A stretch of 64,000 nt of DNA from JBMDXB01 sp048594975 (GTDB lineage: Bacteria; Acidobacteriota; Vicinamibacteria; Vicinamibacterales; 2-12-FULL-66-21). The translations under genes were made by a program, and so were the position numbers. Below are positions 7,429 through 14,925 of this stretch, one piece after another. Within the stretch, counting starts at the first letter, position 1. Each line of letters begins with the position of its first letter. Location: assembly GCA_048594975.1 (NCBI GenBank), contig JBMDXQ010000090.1, forward strand, positions 434,001-498,000, written 5' to 3'. The notes under the pieces are model-generated. The model was not told where the DNA came from. It was given only the letters and a program-made list of their open reading frames with translations, and did not search any database.

Positions 7429-7947
7429 ATGCGTTGCCCGCTGCTGCCGCAGACCACGCTCTTCGCTGCCGTGATGCTGCTCTCGGCGGTCGGCTGCGGT
7501 TCCGAACCGCGCCAGGCGACGCCACGTGCCGCGCCGCCTGCGCAGGCCGATCCACCGCCGGCGGTCGTGCCGCGAGGCTACCCGGGGGCGCTGCCTCCCC
7601 TACCGCAGGTACCTTTTCAACCGGCGCGGCCGCTCGACCTGGGCCAGGCCGTGTACGCATTTGCCGCCAGGCATCCGGAGATTCTTCACCACGTTCCCTG
7701 CTTCTGCGGATGCGAGCGGCAGGGACATCGCGGCAACGACGACTGCTTCGTGGCCTCGCGGGAGGCGGACGGCCGTCCGCAATGGGAAATGCACGGCTAC
7801 GTCTGAGCGGTGTGCATTGACGTCGCGCGTGACGCGATGCAGATGCACGGCAACGGCACCCCGCTGGCGGCGATTCGCGCCGCCATCGAACGCCGCTACG
7901 GTCCCCACTACCCATCGATGACGCCGGCGCCCGCACCGCCGAAGTAG
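7429..7947 (+). CDS. PCYCGC-motif lipoprotein with in-frame TGA (putative selenoprotein)
   Basis: Reading TGA 7804-7806 as selenocysteine gives one continuous 172-residue protein ending at TAG 7945-7947. The N-terminus is a lipoprotein signal (core LFAAVMLLSAVGC, lipid Cys23), then a Pro/Ala linker. The conserved core follows: PCFCGC with C91, C93 and C95, then GHRGNDDCFV with C106, then WEMHGYV-U126-A-V-C129-IDVARDAMQMH. Relatives of this family (Pfam PCYCGC, function unknown) carry Cys where the TGA falls and continue with a similar helical tail (here AIRAAIERRYG), so the downstream 47 codons are genuine family sequence in the same frame. U126-x-x-C129 would be a redox or metal motif outside the cytoplasm. 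The ATG at 7420 is an alternative start. The hybrid kinase gene begins 5 bp downstream. A simple nonsense mutation is the main alternative explanation. Confidence 0.8.
7812..7848 (+). promoter_or_regulatory. Candidate bacterial SECIS element in the PCYCGC gene
   Basis: Downstream of TGA 7804-7806 the coding sequence can fold into a two-tier hairpin. The lower stem is GTGCAT (7812-7817) with ATGCAC (7843-7848), with 5-nt internal loops on each side. The upper stem is TCGCG (7823-7827) with CGCGA (7833-7837), with apical loop CGTGA. The apical loop begins 21 nt after TGA and has G as its second base, within the usual bacterial SECIS layout. SelB binding is inferred. Confidence 0.55.
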
Positions 7948-7952
7948 CAACA

Positions 7953-9488
7953 ATGGAGGAGACGCACCCGCCGGCCGCGGCTCCCGGCGAATCCTTCGCG
8001 CGCCTGTTCGAAGCCGTTCACGAAGGCGTCTACATCGGCTGCCTCACCGCCTCGTCGAGCGTCACCATCGCCGCGAACCCGCACCTCAAGCTGATGTTCG
8101 GCTACGCGCCCGACATCCGGCAGGAGGACGTGCGCCCCTTCGACCCCGAGCGTTTCGTCGACGTGCAGGCGCGGGAAGGATTCCTCGATCGGCTGCGCCG
8201 CGACGGCTCAGTGAGGGATTACCTGCTGCAGCTGCGGCGGGCAGATTCGACGCCGGCCTGGATTGAGGTCACGGCGCACGCGGAGGCGGGCGGAGAGGGC
8301 CTCCGTCTCGAGGCGCTGATGCGTGACGTGAGCGAGCGCAAGCGCCTCGACGACCAGGCGCGCGATCTCTATTACCAGCTCCTGCAGGCGGAGAAGCTCG
8401 CCTCGCTCGGCCAGACGATTTCCGGTGTCGCGCACGAGCTCAACAACCCGCTCGCGACCATTCTGACATTGGCCGAGCGTCTGGCGCAGCAACCGGCCGA
8501 CGAGCGGACGCAGCGCGGGCTCGAGACGATTCTGCGCGAGTCGGAGCGCGCCGCGAAAATCGTGCGCAGCCTGCTGATGTTCGCGCGCAAGCGCCACACC
8601 ACGCGGGCCCTCGTCGACGTGAACCAGGTGGTCCGCGAGACGCTGGCGCTGCGCGCCTACGAACAGCGGCTCCACAACATCAGCGTCCTCGAGGCGCTGC
8701 CTTCCGGCCTGCCGCACGTGTTCGCCGATCCGCACCAGCTGCAGCAGGTGCTACTCAACCTGATCATCAACGCCGAGCAGGCGATGATCGCCGCCGCCGG
8801 GCGCGGCACGCTGATCCTGCGCACCTGGCACGATCCGGAGCGCGACGCCGTCGTCCTCGAGGTCAACGACGACGGGCCCGGTGTCCCGGACGACGTGCAG
8901 CCGCGGATCTTCGATCCGTTCTTCACGACGAAGGAAGTCGGCAAGGGCACCGGCCTGGGCCTGACGGTGGCCTACGCGATCGTGCAGGAGCACGGCGGCA
9001 GGCTGAGCGTGCGGTCGGAGCAGGACCGCGGCGCCTCGTTCTTCGTGGAGCTGCCGGCCGGCGCCGGACCGGTAAAGCCGCCCCTGCCGTGCGGACCGGA
9101 GATCGCCACCGGGCAGATTGGTTCCGGAGCCACCGCGCTCGTCGTGGAGGACGAAGCGGCGCTGGGCGCTGCCGTCGCCGAGGCCCTCGGGGACGCCGGC
9201 TTTGCCGTCGATCGCGCCAGCGACGGTCTCGAAGCGCTCGAGCGCGTGCGCGGCGCGCGCTACGACGTGATCGTGTGCGACCTGAAGATGCCGCGGCTGG
9301 ACGGCGCGCAGTTCTACCGTGAGCTGGTGGGCATCGATTCCTCGATGGCGCGGCGGATCCTGTTCGTGACCGGCGACGTCGCCGGCACCGAGGCGGAACG
9401 CTTCCTCGAGGAGAGCGGGTGCCAGTGGCTGGCGAAGCCGTTTCGGCTGAAGGACCTGCTGCGCGTTGCGCGGGACCTGAGGTCGTAG
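7953..9488 (+). CDS. Soluble PAS hybrid histidine kinase with C-terminal receiver
   Basis: A 511-residue protein. An N-terminal PAS-like sensor (about residues 12-128) leads into a HisKA domain with phospho-acceptor His161 in GVAHELNNPLA. An HATPase_c domain follows with N-box LLNLIINAEQAM (about 268-279), DDGPGVP and GTGLGL. A linker joins it to a receiver domain (about 394-508) with acidic residues at 399-401, phospho-acceptor Asp443 (VCDLKMPRLDG) and Lys495. No membrane segment is present, so it senses a cytoplasmic signal or partner. The receiver suggests a phosphorelay. It starts 5 bp after the putative seleno-lipoprotein gene and is probably co-transcribed with it; any functional link is speculative. 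Confidence 0.9.
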   Translation: MEETHPPAAAPGESFARLFEAVHEGVYIGCLTASSSVTIAANPHLKLMFGYAPDIRQEDVRPFDPERFVDVQAREGFLDRLRRDGSVRDYLLQLRRADSTPAWIEVTAHAEAGGEGLRLEALMRDVSERKRLDDQARDLYYQLLQAEKLASLGQTISGVAHELNNPLATILTLAERLAQQPADERTQRGLETILRESERAAKIVRSLLMFARKRHTTRALVDVNQVVRETLALRAYEQRLHNISVLEALPSGLPHVFADPHQLQQVLLNLIINAEQAMIAAAGRGTLILRTWHDPERDAVVLEVNDDGPGVPDDVQPRIFDPFFTTKEVGKGTGLGLTVAYAIVQEHGGRLSVRSEQDRGASFFVELPAGAGPVKPPLPCGPEIATGQIGSGATALVVEDEAALGAAVAEALGDAGFAVDRASDGLEALERVRGARYDVIVCDLKMPRLDGAQFYRELVGIDSSMARRILFVTGDVAGTEAERFLEESGCQWLAKPFRLKDLLRVARDLRS

Positions 9489-9544
9489 AAGGGGCAGAGG
9501 CCGCCGAGTGGGGCCGGCAATCGGGGTTCACTCACAGGCCACTG

Positions 9545-9609
9545 AGGCCACGGAGTTGGTGCGACTCCGTGGCCTTCGGGGCCTCTGAGTTGGTACGACT
9601 CCGTGACCT
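9545..9609. terminator. Hairpin with two imperfect repeats between convergent genes
   Basis: AGGCCACGGAGT (9545-9556) pairs with ACTCCGTGGCCT (9564-9575) as a 12-bp perfect stem with a 7-nt loop. The 23-bp segment 9553-9575 recurs at 9587-9609 with two mismatches. The element lies between the convergent hybrid kinase and sigma factor genes and probably acts as a bidirectional terminator, although no T-run is present. Confidence 0.5.
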
Positions 9610-9611
9610 CA

Positions 9612-10499
9612 TCACCGAGCGACGGCGGCGGCCATCGGCTCACTCTCGACCGTTAGCCGCTCGCGCCCCTGCGGCCTCTTGTAAGGCAGGACGACACCGC
9701 GTTGGCCGGGCACGCGGTTCCTGGCCATGCGCATCTTCCGGAGCGTCTTCTGGAACGCGACGATCCCGGGCACGAGCGCCGCCTCCGGAGTATCGGCGCC
9801 GAGCGCCTTGCGCAGCCGCTGGATCGCCCGCGCGTGCAGCTGCGAGACACGCGACTCATTCACGCCTATCTCCGCGCCGATCTGCTTCATCGTCGCTTCG
9901 CCGTAGTAGTAGAGGCCGATCACCTTGCGTTCGCGCGGCGGCAGCGAGCCGATGGCGGCGCGGATGCGGTCGCGCACCTCCTGGTTCTCGAGTTTCTTGT
10001 CCGGCGCCTCGGGTTCCGAGGGCACCATGACGGCGGGCAGCGACGTGAGCACGGGGTGGTCGCCGGCCGAGACCGGCGACGTGGACTCGATGGTGGTGAT
10101 GCGCAGAATGGTGCGCCCGAGCCGCGCCTCGTCCGAACCAACGCGCGCCGCGAGGTCGGCGAGCGTGGGCTCGGCACCAAGTTCGCGCCGCAGGGATTCA
10201 CGCGCCGCCTCGATCTGGCGGCGCTGCCGCCGCACGCCGCGCGGCCACGCGTCCTTGCGCAGCGCGTCGATCATCGCGCCGCGGACCCGGCGTTCGGCAA
10301 ACGTCTCGAACTTGATGCCGCGTCCTTCGTCGAAGCGGCGGGCCGCGTCGATGAGTCCCAGCATTCCGTCCTGAACGAGATCGCCGAGCTCGATCGAGTG
10401 CGGCATGGACGCCGCCACCCGGCGGGCGAGCGATTCGACGAACGGCAGCCCGGCGGCAATGCGGGCGCGCTGGCGGCTGGCAAGGGCGTGGACTCGCAT
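9612..10499 (-). CDS. Sigma-70 family factor, FliA/WhiG (sigma-28) type
   Basis: A 295-residue sigma factor. Region 2 (about residues 25-100: FVESLARRVAAS, ELGDLVQDGMLGLIDAARRFDEGRGIKFETFAERRVRGAMIDALRK) is characteristic of the FliA group. Region 3 follows (RELGAEPTLADLAARVG), then region 4 (SLPPRERKVIGLYYYGEATMKQIGAEIGVNESRVSQLHARAIQRLRKAL). A basic tail of about 45 residues extends beyond the usual FliA end. FliA-type factors drive motility or developmental regulons, but no flagellar gene or FlgM anti-sigma factor is encoded here, so its regulon is unknown. The ATG at 10499 lies 241 bp from the next gene; that gap shows only a somewhat AT-richer stretch around 10590-10660 that may hold its promoter. 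Confidence 0.9.
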   Translation of the reverse strand: MRVHALASRQRARIAAGLPFVESLARRVAASMPHSIELGDLVQDGMLGLIDAARRFDEGRGIKFETFAERRVRGAMIDALRKDAWPRGVRRQRRQIEAARESLRRELGAEPTLADLAARVGSDEARLGRTILRITTIESTSPVSAGDHPVLTSLPAVMVPSEPEAPDKKLENQEVRDRIRAAIGSLPPRERKVIGLYYYGEATMKQIGAEIGVNESRVSQLHARAIQRLRKALGADTPEAALVPGIVAFQKTLRKMRMARNRVPGQRGVVLPYKRPQGRERLTVESEPMAAAVAR

Positions 10500-10740
10500 G
10501 GACTCGGCTCCTGTTGGCGCGACACCTTGGCGATGCGGGGCCGCGGACGGACGCGGCAGAGCGCAACCGGAATACCAGAGCCGCGGCGAAGCAATGGCGA
10601 ATCCTGCGGTTACCTGTGTACGACCCGTAAGTGCTTATTGTTGATTGTGTTAGCAGCGTGCCGGCGTGTGAAGGGGCGGGAAATTCCGGGCGTTGGCGCT
10701 GCCGACATGCGTCAAACACTTGACTCCAGGCACGAGGCCG

Positions 10741-10986
10741 TCAAGAGATTGACTCTCTCCGTCCCCTGAGGCGCTGGCGCAGATCGCGCGTCGTCTTCAG
10801 CGCCTCGAGCACGCTCGTGACGACCTGACCCGCCCGCGCGCGCGTCGGCTCATCGCCGGTCTTCGTTTCGATCAGTTCCGCATTCGCGAGGATGATTCCG
10901 AGCTGGTTGTTCAGGCGATGGAACAGGAGGCCGAGCTCCGGGGGTTCGTCCACCGAAGTCGCCGCCGGCCGATCCGCGGCGGTCAT
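10741..10986 (-). CDS. Small stand-alone HisKA-like (DHp) protein
   Basis: An 81-residue protein. Its core, LGLLFHRLNNQLGIILANAELIE, followed by a second helix (AGQVVTSVLEALKTTRDLRQRL), resembles the two-helix dimerisation and phospho-acceptor domain of histidine kinases, with His23 in the H-box position. There is no ATPase domain. It may be a phosphotransfer intermediate or a decoy dimerisation partner. The ATG overlaps the stop of the upstream HTH gene (ATGA), so the two are translated together. They lie divergent from the NtrC-type activator, which has no kinase beside it. Confidence 0.65.
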   Translation of the reverse strand: MTAADRPAATSVDEPPELGLLFHRLNNQLGIILANAELIETKTGDEPTRARAGQVVTSVLEALKTTRDLRQRLRGRRESIS

Positions 10987-11180
10987 GACGCTTCTTTGGT
11001 CAGCTCGGTCGATCGCGCCGGATCCCGCCACAACGTGTCGACGAAGATGCGCACCGAGCCGCCCGCGGTGCGGACGTACTCCACCTTGCCGCTCGCGATC
11101 CAGTTGTAGATGGTGCGCCGGCTGACGCCGACGAGTTCGCACGCCTTCATGATCGAGATGGTCTTGCGATCAATCATCAT
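10983..11180 (-). CDS. Excisionase/MerR-type helix-turn-helix protein
   Basis: A 65-residue DNA-binding protein of the HTH_17/excisionase family: ISIMKACELVGVSRRTIYNWIASGKVEYVRTAGGSVRIFVDTLW. The pattern (helix-turn-helix, then a wing with a conserved Gly-Ser and Arg) is typical of single-domain regulators that bind direct repeats. There are two adjacent possible ATG starts, 11180 and 11177. Its stop overlaps the start of the DHp protein by 4 bp. It is not next to an integrase, so a regulatory rather than excision role is likely. Confidence 0.8.
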   Translation of the reverse strand: MMIDRKTISIMKACELVGVSRRTIYNWIASGKVEYVRTAGGSVRIFVDTLWRDPARSTELTKEAS

Positions 11181-11345
11181 CGCGTCCCCGGCGGCGCAGG
11201 TGCTGTCCCGGCCGCCCCTCTCAGTGGTCCGTCTTGCAGTTCGCCCGTGTGTATCGGAACAGCCGGTCCGGTGCTGTAGGGCCGAGCCGACGGATCGTTT
11301 GACCTTCCGAACCACCGGGTGTCAAAATACCGCCCGCTCGACTAA

Positions 11346-12752
11346 ATGACTGAGAGTCAGAAACATCTGCTCCTCGTCGACGACGAAAGTGCGCTGCGGG
11401 AAGCGATCGCCGAGCGCCTCGGGGAGCACGGCTTCCTCGTCGAGCAGGCGGCAACCGGCGAGCAGGCAGTCGAGCGTCTTGCCGACTTCGCGTTCGACAT
11501 CGTGGTCACCGATCTCAGGCTGCCGGGCCTCGATGGCCGCCAGGTGATCGAGGCGGCGCGCGACCGCTATCCCGACATCATCCCGATCGTCATCACCGGC
11601 TTTGGAACCGTGAAGGACGCGGTCGAAGCCATCAAGCAGGGTGCAGCCGACTTCATCACCAAGCCGTTCCAGTTCGACGCATTCCTGCACGTGCTGCAGT
11701 CGGCGCTGGAGCAGCGGCGGCTCAGGTCGGAGAACGCCTATCTGCGATCCCAGCTCGAGAACCGCTACCGCATCGACGGCCTCGTAGGGCGGAGCCGGGT
11801 GATGCGCAACCTCTTCCAGCTGCTCGAGACCGTCGCCGCAACCTCGAGCACGGTGCTGATCACCGGCGAGACCGGGACGGGAAAAGAGCTCGCCGCGCGC
11901 GCGATCCATCACAACAGCGCGCGCCGGGCCCACCGTTTCGTGGCCATCAACTGCAGTGCCATCCCGGAGACGCTCCTCGAGGCCGAGCTCTTCGGCCACG
12001 TGCGTGGCGCGTTCACCGGTGCCGTCGGCTCGCGGCAGGGACGGCTCGAGCAGGCACACCGCGGCACGCTGTTCCTCGACGAGGTCGGGACGATGAGTCC
12101 CGCGCTGCAGGCCAAGCTCCTGCGCGTGCTGCAGGAGCGGGAGTTCGAGCGGGTGGGCGACTCGCACACCGTCAAGATCGACGTCCGCGTGATCGCCGCG
12201 ACGCATTCGGACCTCGCAAGGATGGTGGCGGACGGTACGTTCCGCGAGGACCTCTTCTACCGGCTCAACGTCATCCCGGTGCGGCTGCCGCCCCTGCGCG
12301 AACGGCGCGAAGACATCCCGCTGCTCACCCAGCACTTCCTGCAACGGCTGGCCGCGGAAACCGGTCGCGACCCGGTCACGGTGTCGCAGGAAGCCATGCG
12401 CCGCCTGATGGCCCATGCCTGGCCGGGTAACGTCCGGCAGCTCGAGAACGCGATCGAACGATGCCTCGCGTTCAGCCACGGCCGGACGGTGATTGACGTC
12501 GGCGATCTCGCGCCCGAAATTCAGGAGCAGCCGGTCGACATCGAAGCAGACGGGGCGTGGTTCCCCGACGACGGCGTGGACTTCGAGCGCTACATCGAGG
12601 CGGTGGAGCTCTCGCTGATCAAGCACTCGCTCGAACGCACCCGGGGCAACAAGCGGCAGGCGGCGCGCCTGCTGAACTTGAAGCGGACGACCCTCATCGA
12701 AAAGCTGAAACGCCTCGAGCCGCGCGGAGAATCCTCGAAGGGGTCGGTCTAG
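11346..12752 (+). CDS. NtrC-family sigma-54-dependent response regulator
   Basis: A 468-residue activator with all three expected domains. The receiver (residues 5-120) has phospho-acceptor Asp56. The AAA+ domain (about 145-385) has Walker A GETGTGKE (174-181) and the sigma-54 contact loop GAFTGA (221-226), so it should activate RpoN promoters. A Fis-type HTH ends the protein (NKRQAARLLNLKRTTLIEKLKRL). No cognate full-length histidine kinase is adjacent; the divergent DHp-only protein at 10.7 kb and the hybrid kinase at 8 kb are the nearest candidates. The start lies 165 bp from the HTH gene start, leaving room for a shared divergent promoter. Confidence 0.93.
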   Translation: MTESQKHLLLVDDESALREAIAERLGEHGFLVEQAATGEQAVERLADFAFDIVVTDLRLPGLDGRQVIEAARDRYPDIIPIVITGFGTVKDAVEAIKQGAADFITKPFQFDAFLHVLQSALEQRRLRSENAYLRSQLENRYRIDGLVGRSRVMRNLFQLLETVAATSSTVLITGETGTGKELAARAIHHNSARRAHRFVAINCSAIPETLLEAELFGHVRGAFTGAVGSRQGRLEQAHRGTLFLDEVGTMSPALQAKLLRVLQEREFERVGDSHTVKIDVRVIAATHSDLARMVADGTFREDLFYRLNVIPVRLPPLRERREDIPLLTQHFLQRLAAETGRDPVTVSQEAMRRLMAHAWPGNVRQLENAIERCLAFSHGRTVIDVGDLAPEIQEQPVDIEADGAWFPDDGVDFERYIEAVELSLIKHSLERTRGNKRQAARLLNLKRTTLIEKLKRLEPRGESSKGSV

Positions 12753-12756
12753 CCCG

Positions 12757-13428
12757 ATGCCGCCGCGCCACGCGTACTGGACGATCATCCTCGAAGGAAA
12801 GCCGACCGCGTTCAGATCACACCACCGCGACGAGCTGTTGCCGACGTTCAAGCAGCTCCAGGTGCGACACCCCGACGTCGTCATGAAGTGGTTCTCGCGC
12901 GGGCGGCTGTGGAGCTCGCCCGAGGAGGAGCACGCGGCGCTGGCGGCAGGGCGCCGGGCGCCGTCCGAGCATCGCGCCCGCGACTGGCGCCCAGGCGGCT
13001 CGCACCAGGATCCGCGCGCGCGTTTCAAGGTGCCGCGCGGCGAGAAGCGCCTTCGGTTTGCCAAACGGCTCGGGCGGCAGCAGCGCGAACCGCAGGGTGG
13101 CGCGGGTCAGCGCGGAGCGGGCGATCCGTCCGGCGGCGCCTGGCGGTCACGGCAGGAGAAACGCGGCGTCTCCCCGGGCGGCCGTCGTCCCGGCGGCCGC
13201 GGGCCTGATGCAGGCGGACCCCCCGGCCAGGGTGGCAGGGGCGGCTGGCCAGCACGCGATCGAGGGAGCCGGGACGCGGTGCCCAAGGAGCGCGAACAGG
13301 GTGGGCGCGGGCCCGTCAGGCCCGACACCCGCGGCTGGCGACGCGATCGTCGCACCGGCAGCCAGAAAGGTCCGCGCGGACGAGGGCCGGGCGGCGGCCG
13401 GCGCGGCGGGGGAGGGCGGGACCGGTGA
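12757..13428 (+). CDS. Hypothetical protein with RGG-rich disordered tail
   Basis: A 223-residue protein with two distinct parts. The first 60 residues are an ordered, non-repetitive segment (YWTIILEGKPTAFRSHHRDELLPTFKQLQVRHPDVVMKWFSRGRLW). The rest is a highly charged, low-complexity tail dominated by Arg, Gly, Pro and Gln with many RGG/GGR clusters. Such tails in bacteria usually bind RNA or drive assembly. No enzymatic domain is recognised. It starts 4 bp after the NtrC-type gene and overlaps the next gene by 4 bp (GTGA), so the three are probably an operon. The tail could be a composition artefact, but the conserved-looking N-terminus and the overlaps support a real gene. Confidence 0.65.
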   Translation: MPPRHAYWTIILEGKPTAFRSHHRDELLPTFKQLQVRHPDVVMKWFSRGRLWSSPEEEHAALAAGRRAPSEHRARDWRPGGSHQDPRARFKVPRGEKRLRFAKRLGRQQREPQGGAGQRGAGDPSGGAWRSRQEKRGVSPGGRRPGGRGPDAGGPPGQGGRGGWPARDRGSRDAVPKEREQGGRGPVRPDTRGWRRDRRTGSQKGPRGRGPGGGRRGGGGRDR

Positions 13429-13772
13429 TCGCGCACGTCGTGTTGTTCGAACCGAGGCCCGGGCTAACCCGTGCAGAGCGCCAGCAGATCGTCGATGGAC
13501 TTCGTGCCGCTGCGCGCCACGTTCCGGCGATACGCCGGCTGCGCGTCGGGCGCCGCGTGCGCCACGGCCTTCCCGGCTACGAGCAGGCCATGGGCGACGA
13601 CTACTCGTGTGCCGCCATCATCGAATTCGAAACGACGCAGGCGCTGATCGAGTATCTCGCACATCCCGCGCACGAGGCGATCGGCCGCCACTTCACCGAA
13701 TCGAGCGTCCGCGCGCTGGCCTACGACTACCAGCTCGTCGAAGCGGACGACGCCGGCGCGCTTCTCGACTAG
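13425..13772 (+). CDS. Stress-responsive alpha/beta-barrel (Dabb) domain protein
   Basis: A 115-residue ferredoxin-like barrel protein. It opens with IAHVVLFEPRPGLT, the typical Dabb start (His-Val-Val-Leu-Phe), and has a central IEFETTQALIEYLAHPAHEAIG segment in which the HP-x-H pattern is characteristic. Family members are small dimeric barrels; some are decarboxylases or cyclases and most are of unknown function. The GTG start overlaps the stop of the RGG-protein gene by 4 bp. It converges on dusB. Confidence 0.8.
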   Translation: MIAHVVLFEPRPGLTRAERQQIVDGLRAAARHVPAIRRLRVGRRVRHGLPGYEQAMGDDYSCAAIIEFETTQALIEYLAHPAHEAIGRHFTESSVRALAYDYQLVEADDAGALLD

Positions 13773-13821
13773 GCGCCCACCGTTTCACCATCACACCGGC
13801 GCAGAGATCGCGGAGGACGTG

Positions 13822-14889
13822 CTACGAGACCAGCGCGCCCTGGGCGCGTTCGGGGACGAAGAAGAACTCTTCTATGAGCTCCCGGAGGCGGGAGATCGAG
13901 TCGGCGGAGTTCACCGCCACGCGCAGGTGCGATCCGTTCTCGATGCCCTTCGTGTACCAGGCGTTCAGTGCGCGAAGCTTGTTGATCACCCAGCGCTCGC
14001 GGCCGCGCGCCGGCGCGTGCGTCGCCGACTCGACAGGCGGGCCCGGCGCGACGTGCCGGAAGCCCTCCGCTTCGTCGACGCGCTCGTTCAGCAGCAGCTC
14101 GATGTACTCGAGGAGGAACCGGCCGCGATCTTCGAGCGACACGACGGGCGGCTCACGCCCGTCCGCCAGGGCCGCCGCCTGCTCGAAGATCCACGGATTG
14201 CGCAAGGCGCCGCGGCCCACGAGGACGCCCGCGACGGCTGAATCGGCGAGCCGGTCCACGACCTGCTGCGGGTCGACGCAATCGCCGCTGCCCAGCACGG
14301 GAATCTTCACCCCTGCCGCAACCCGCGCGATCAGGTCCCAGTCGGAGGCGCCGGAATACGACTGCGCGGCGGTCCGGCCGTGCACCGCAAGGGCGGCGGC
14401 ACCTGCGTCCTCCATCCGCCGCGCGAGCGCGGGAGCGTTGATCTCGTTCGCATCCCATCCCGCGCGCATCTTCACCGTCACCGGGATGCGCACGGCGCGC
14501 GCCATCGCGCGCACGATCTCGGCCGCGTGCTCCGGCTCGCGCATCAGACTGCAGCCCGCGTTGTGCTTGGCGATCTTCGGCACCGGACAGCCCATGTTGA
14601 CATCCACCACGTCGGCACCCATGCCCTCGACGATCTGCGCGGCCGCCGCCATCTTCTCCGGGTCGCCGCCGAAGATCTGGATTGAGACCGGACGCTCCTC
14701 CTCGGTGTACTCGGCGTACTCGAGGGTCCGGTCGATGCCGCGCACGAGCCCCTCGGAGCTCACCATCTCGGTGACGACAAGCCCGCACCCGCCCTTTCGC
14801 TTCACCAGCCGGCGAAACGCGGTGTCCGTCATACCCGCCATCGGGGCGAGCGCAAACGGCGGCGAGAACGTCACGGAACCGATCGTCAT
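13822..14889 (-). CDS. dusB: tRNA-dihydrouridine synthase, DusB type
   Basis: A 355-residue FMN-dependent enzyme that reduces uridine in the tRNA D-loop. The TIM-barrel start (FALAPMAGMTDTAFRRLVKRKG) and the Dus signature (VNMGCPVPKIAKHNAGC, with the catalytic Cys) are intact. FMN-binding motifs VHGRTAAQ and VLGSGDC follow, with VLVGRGALRNPWIF near the C-terminal domain. The length is normal. It follows the NusG paralogue on the same strand with 36 bp between them. DusB is commonly found near housekeeping transcription genes. Confidence 0.93.
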   Translation of the reverse strand: MTIGSVTFSPPFALAPMAGMTDTAFRRLVKRKGGCGLVVTEMVSSEGLVRGIDRTLEYAEYTEEERPVSIQIFGGDPEKMAAAAQIVEGMGADVVDVNMGCPVPKIAKHNAGCSLMREPEHAAEIVRAMARAVRIPVTVKMRAGWDANEINAPALARRMEDAGAAALAVHGRTAAQSYSGASDWDLIARVAAGVKIPVLGSGDCVDPQQVVDRLADSAVAGVLVGRGALRNPWIFEQAAALADGREPPVVSLEDRGRFLLEYIELLLNERVDEAEGFRHVAPGPPVESATHAPARGRERWVINKLRALNAWYTKGIENGSHLRVAVNSADSISRLRELIEEFFFVPERAQGALVS

Positions 14890-14925
14890 GTCAGGAGTAC
14901 GTCGGCCGGGACCTCGGTCCCGGCA

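Noticed and set aside
7804..7806. TGA as an ordinary stop of a 125-residue lipoprotein
   Set aside because: In-frame sequence after it keeps family features (C129, helical tail) to a stop 5 bp before the next gene, so Sec read-through is the better explanation, though not proven.
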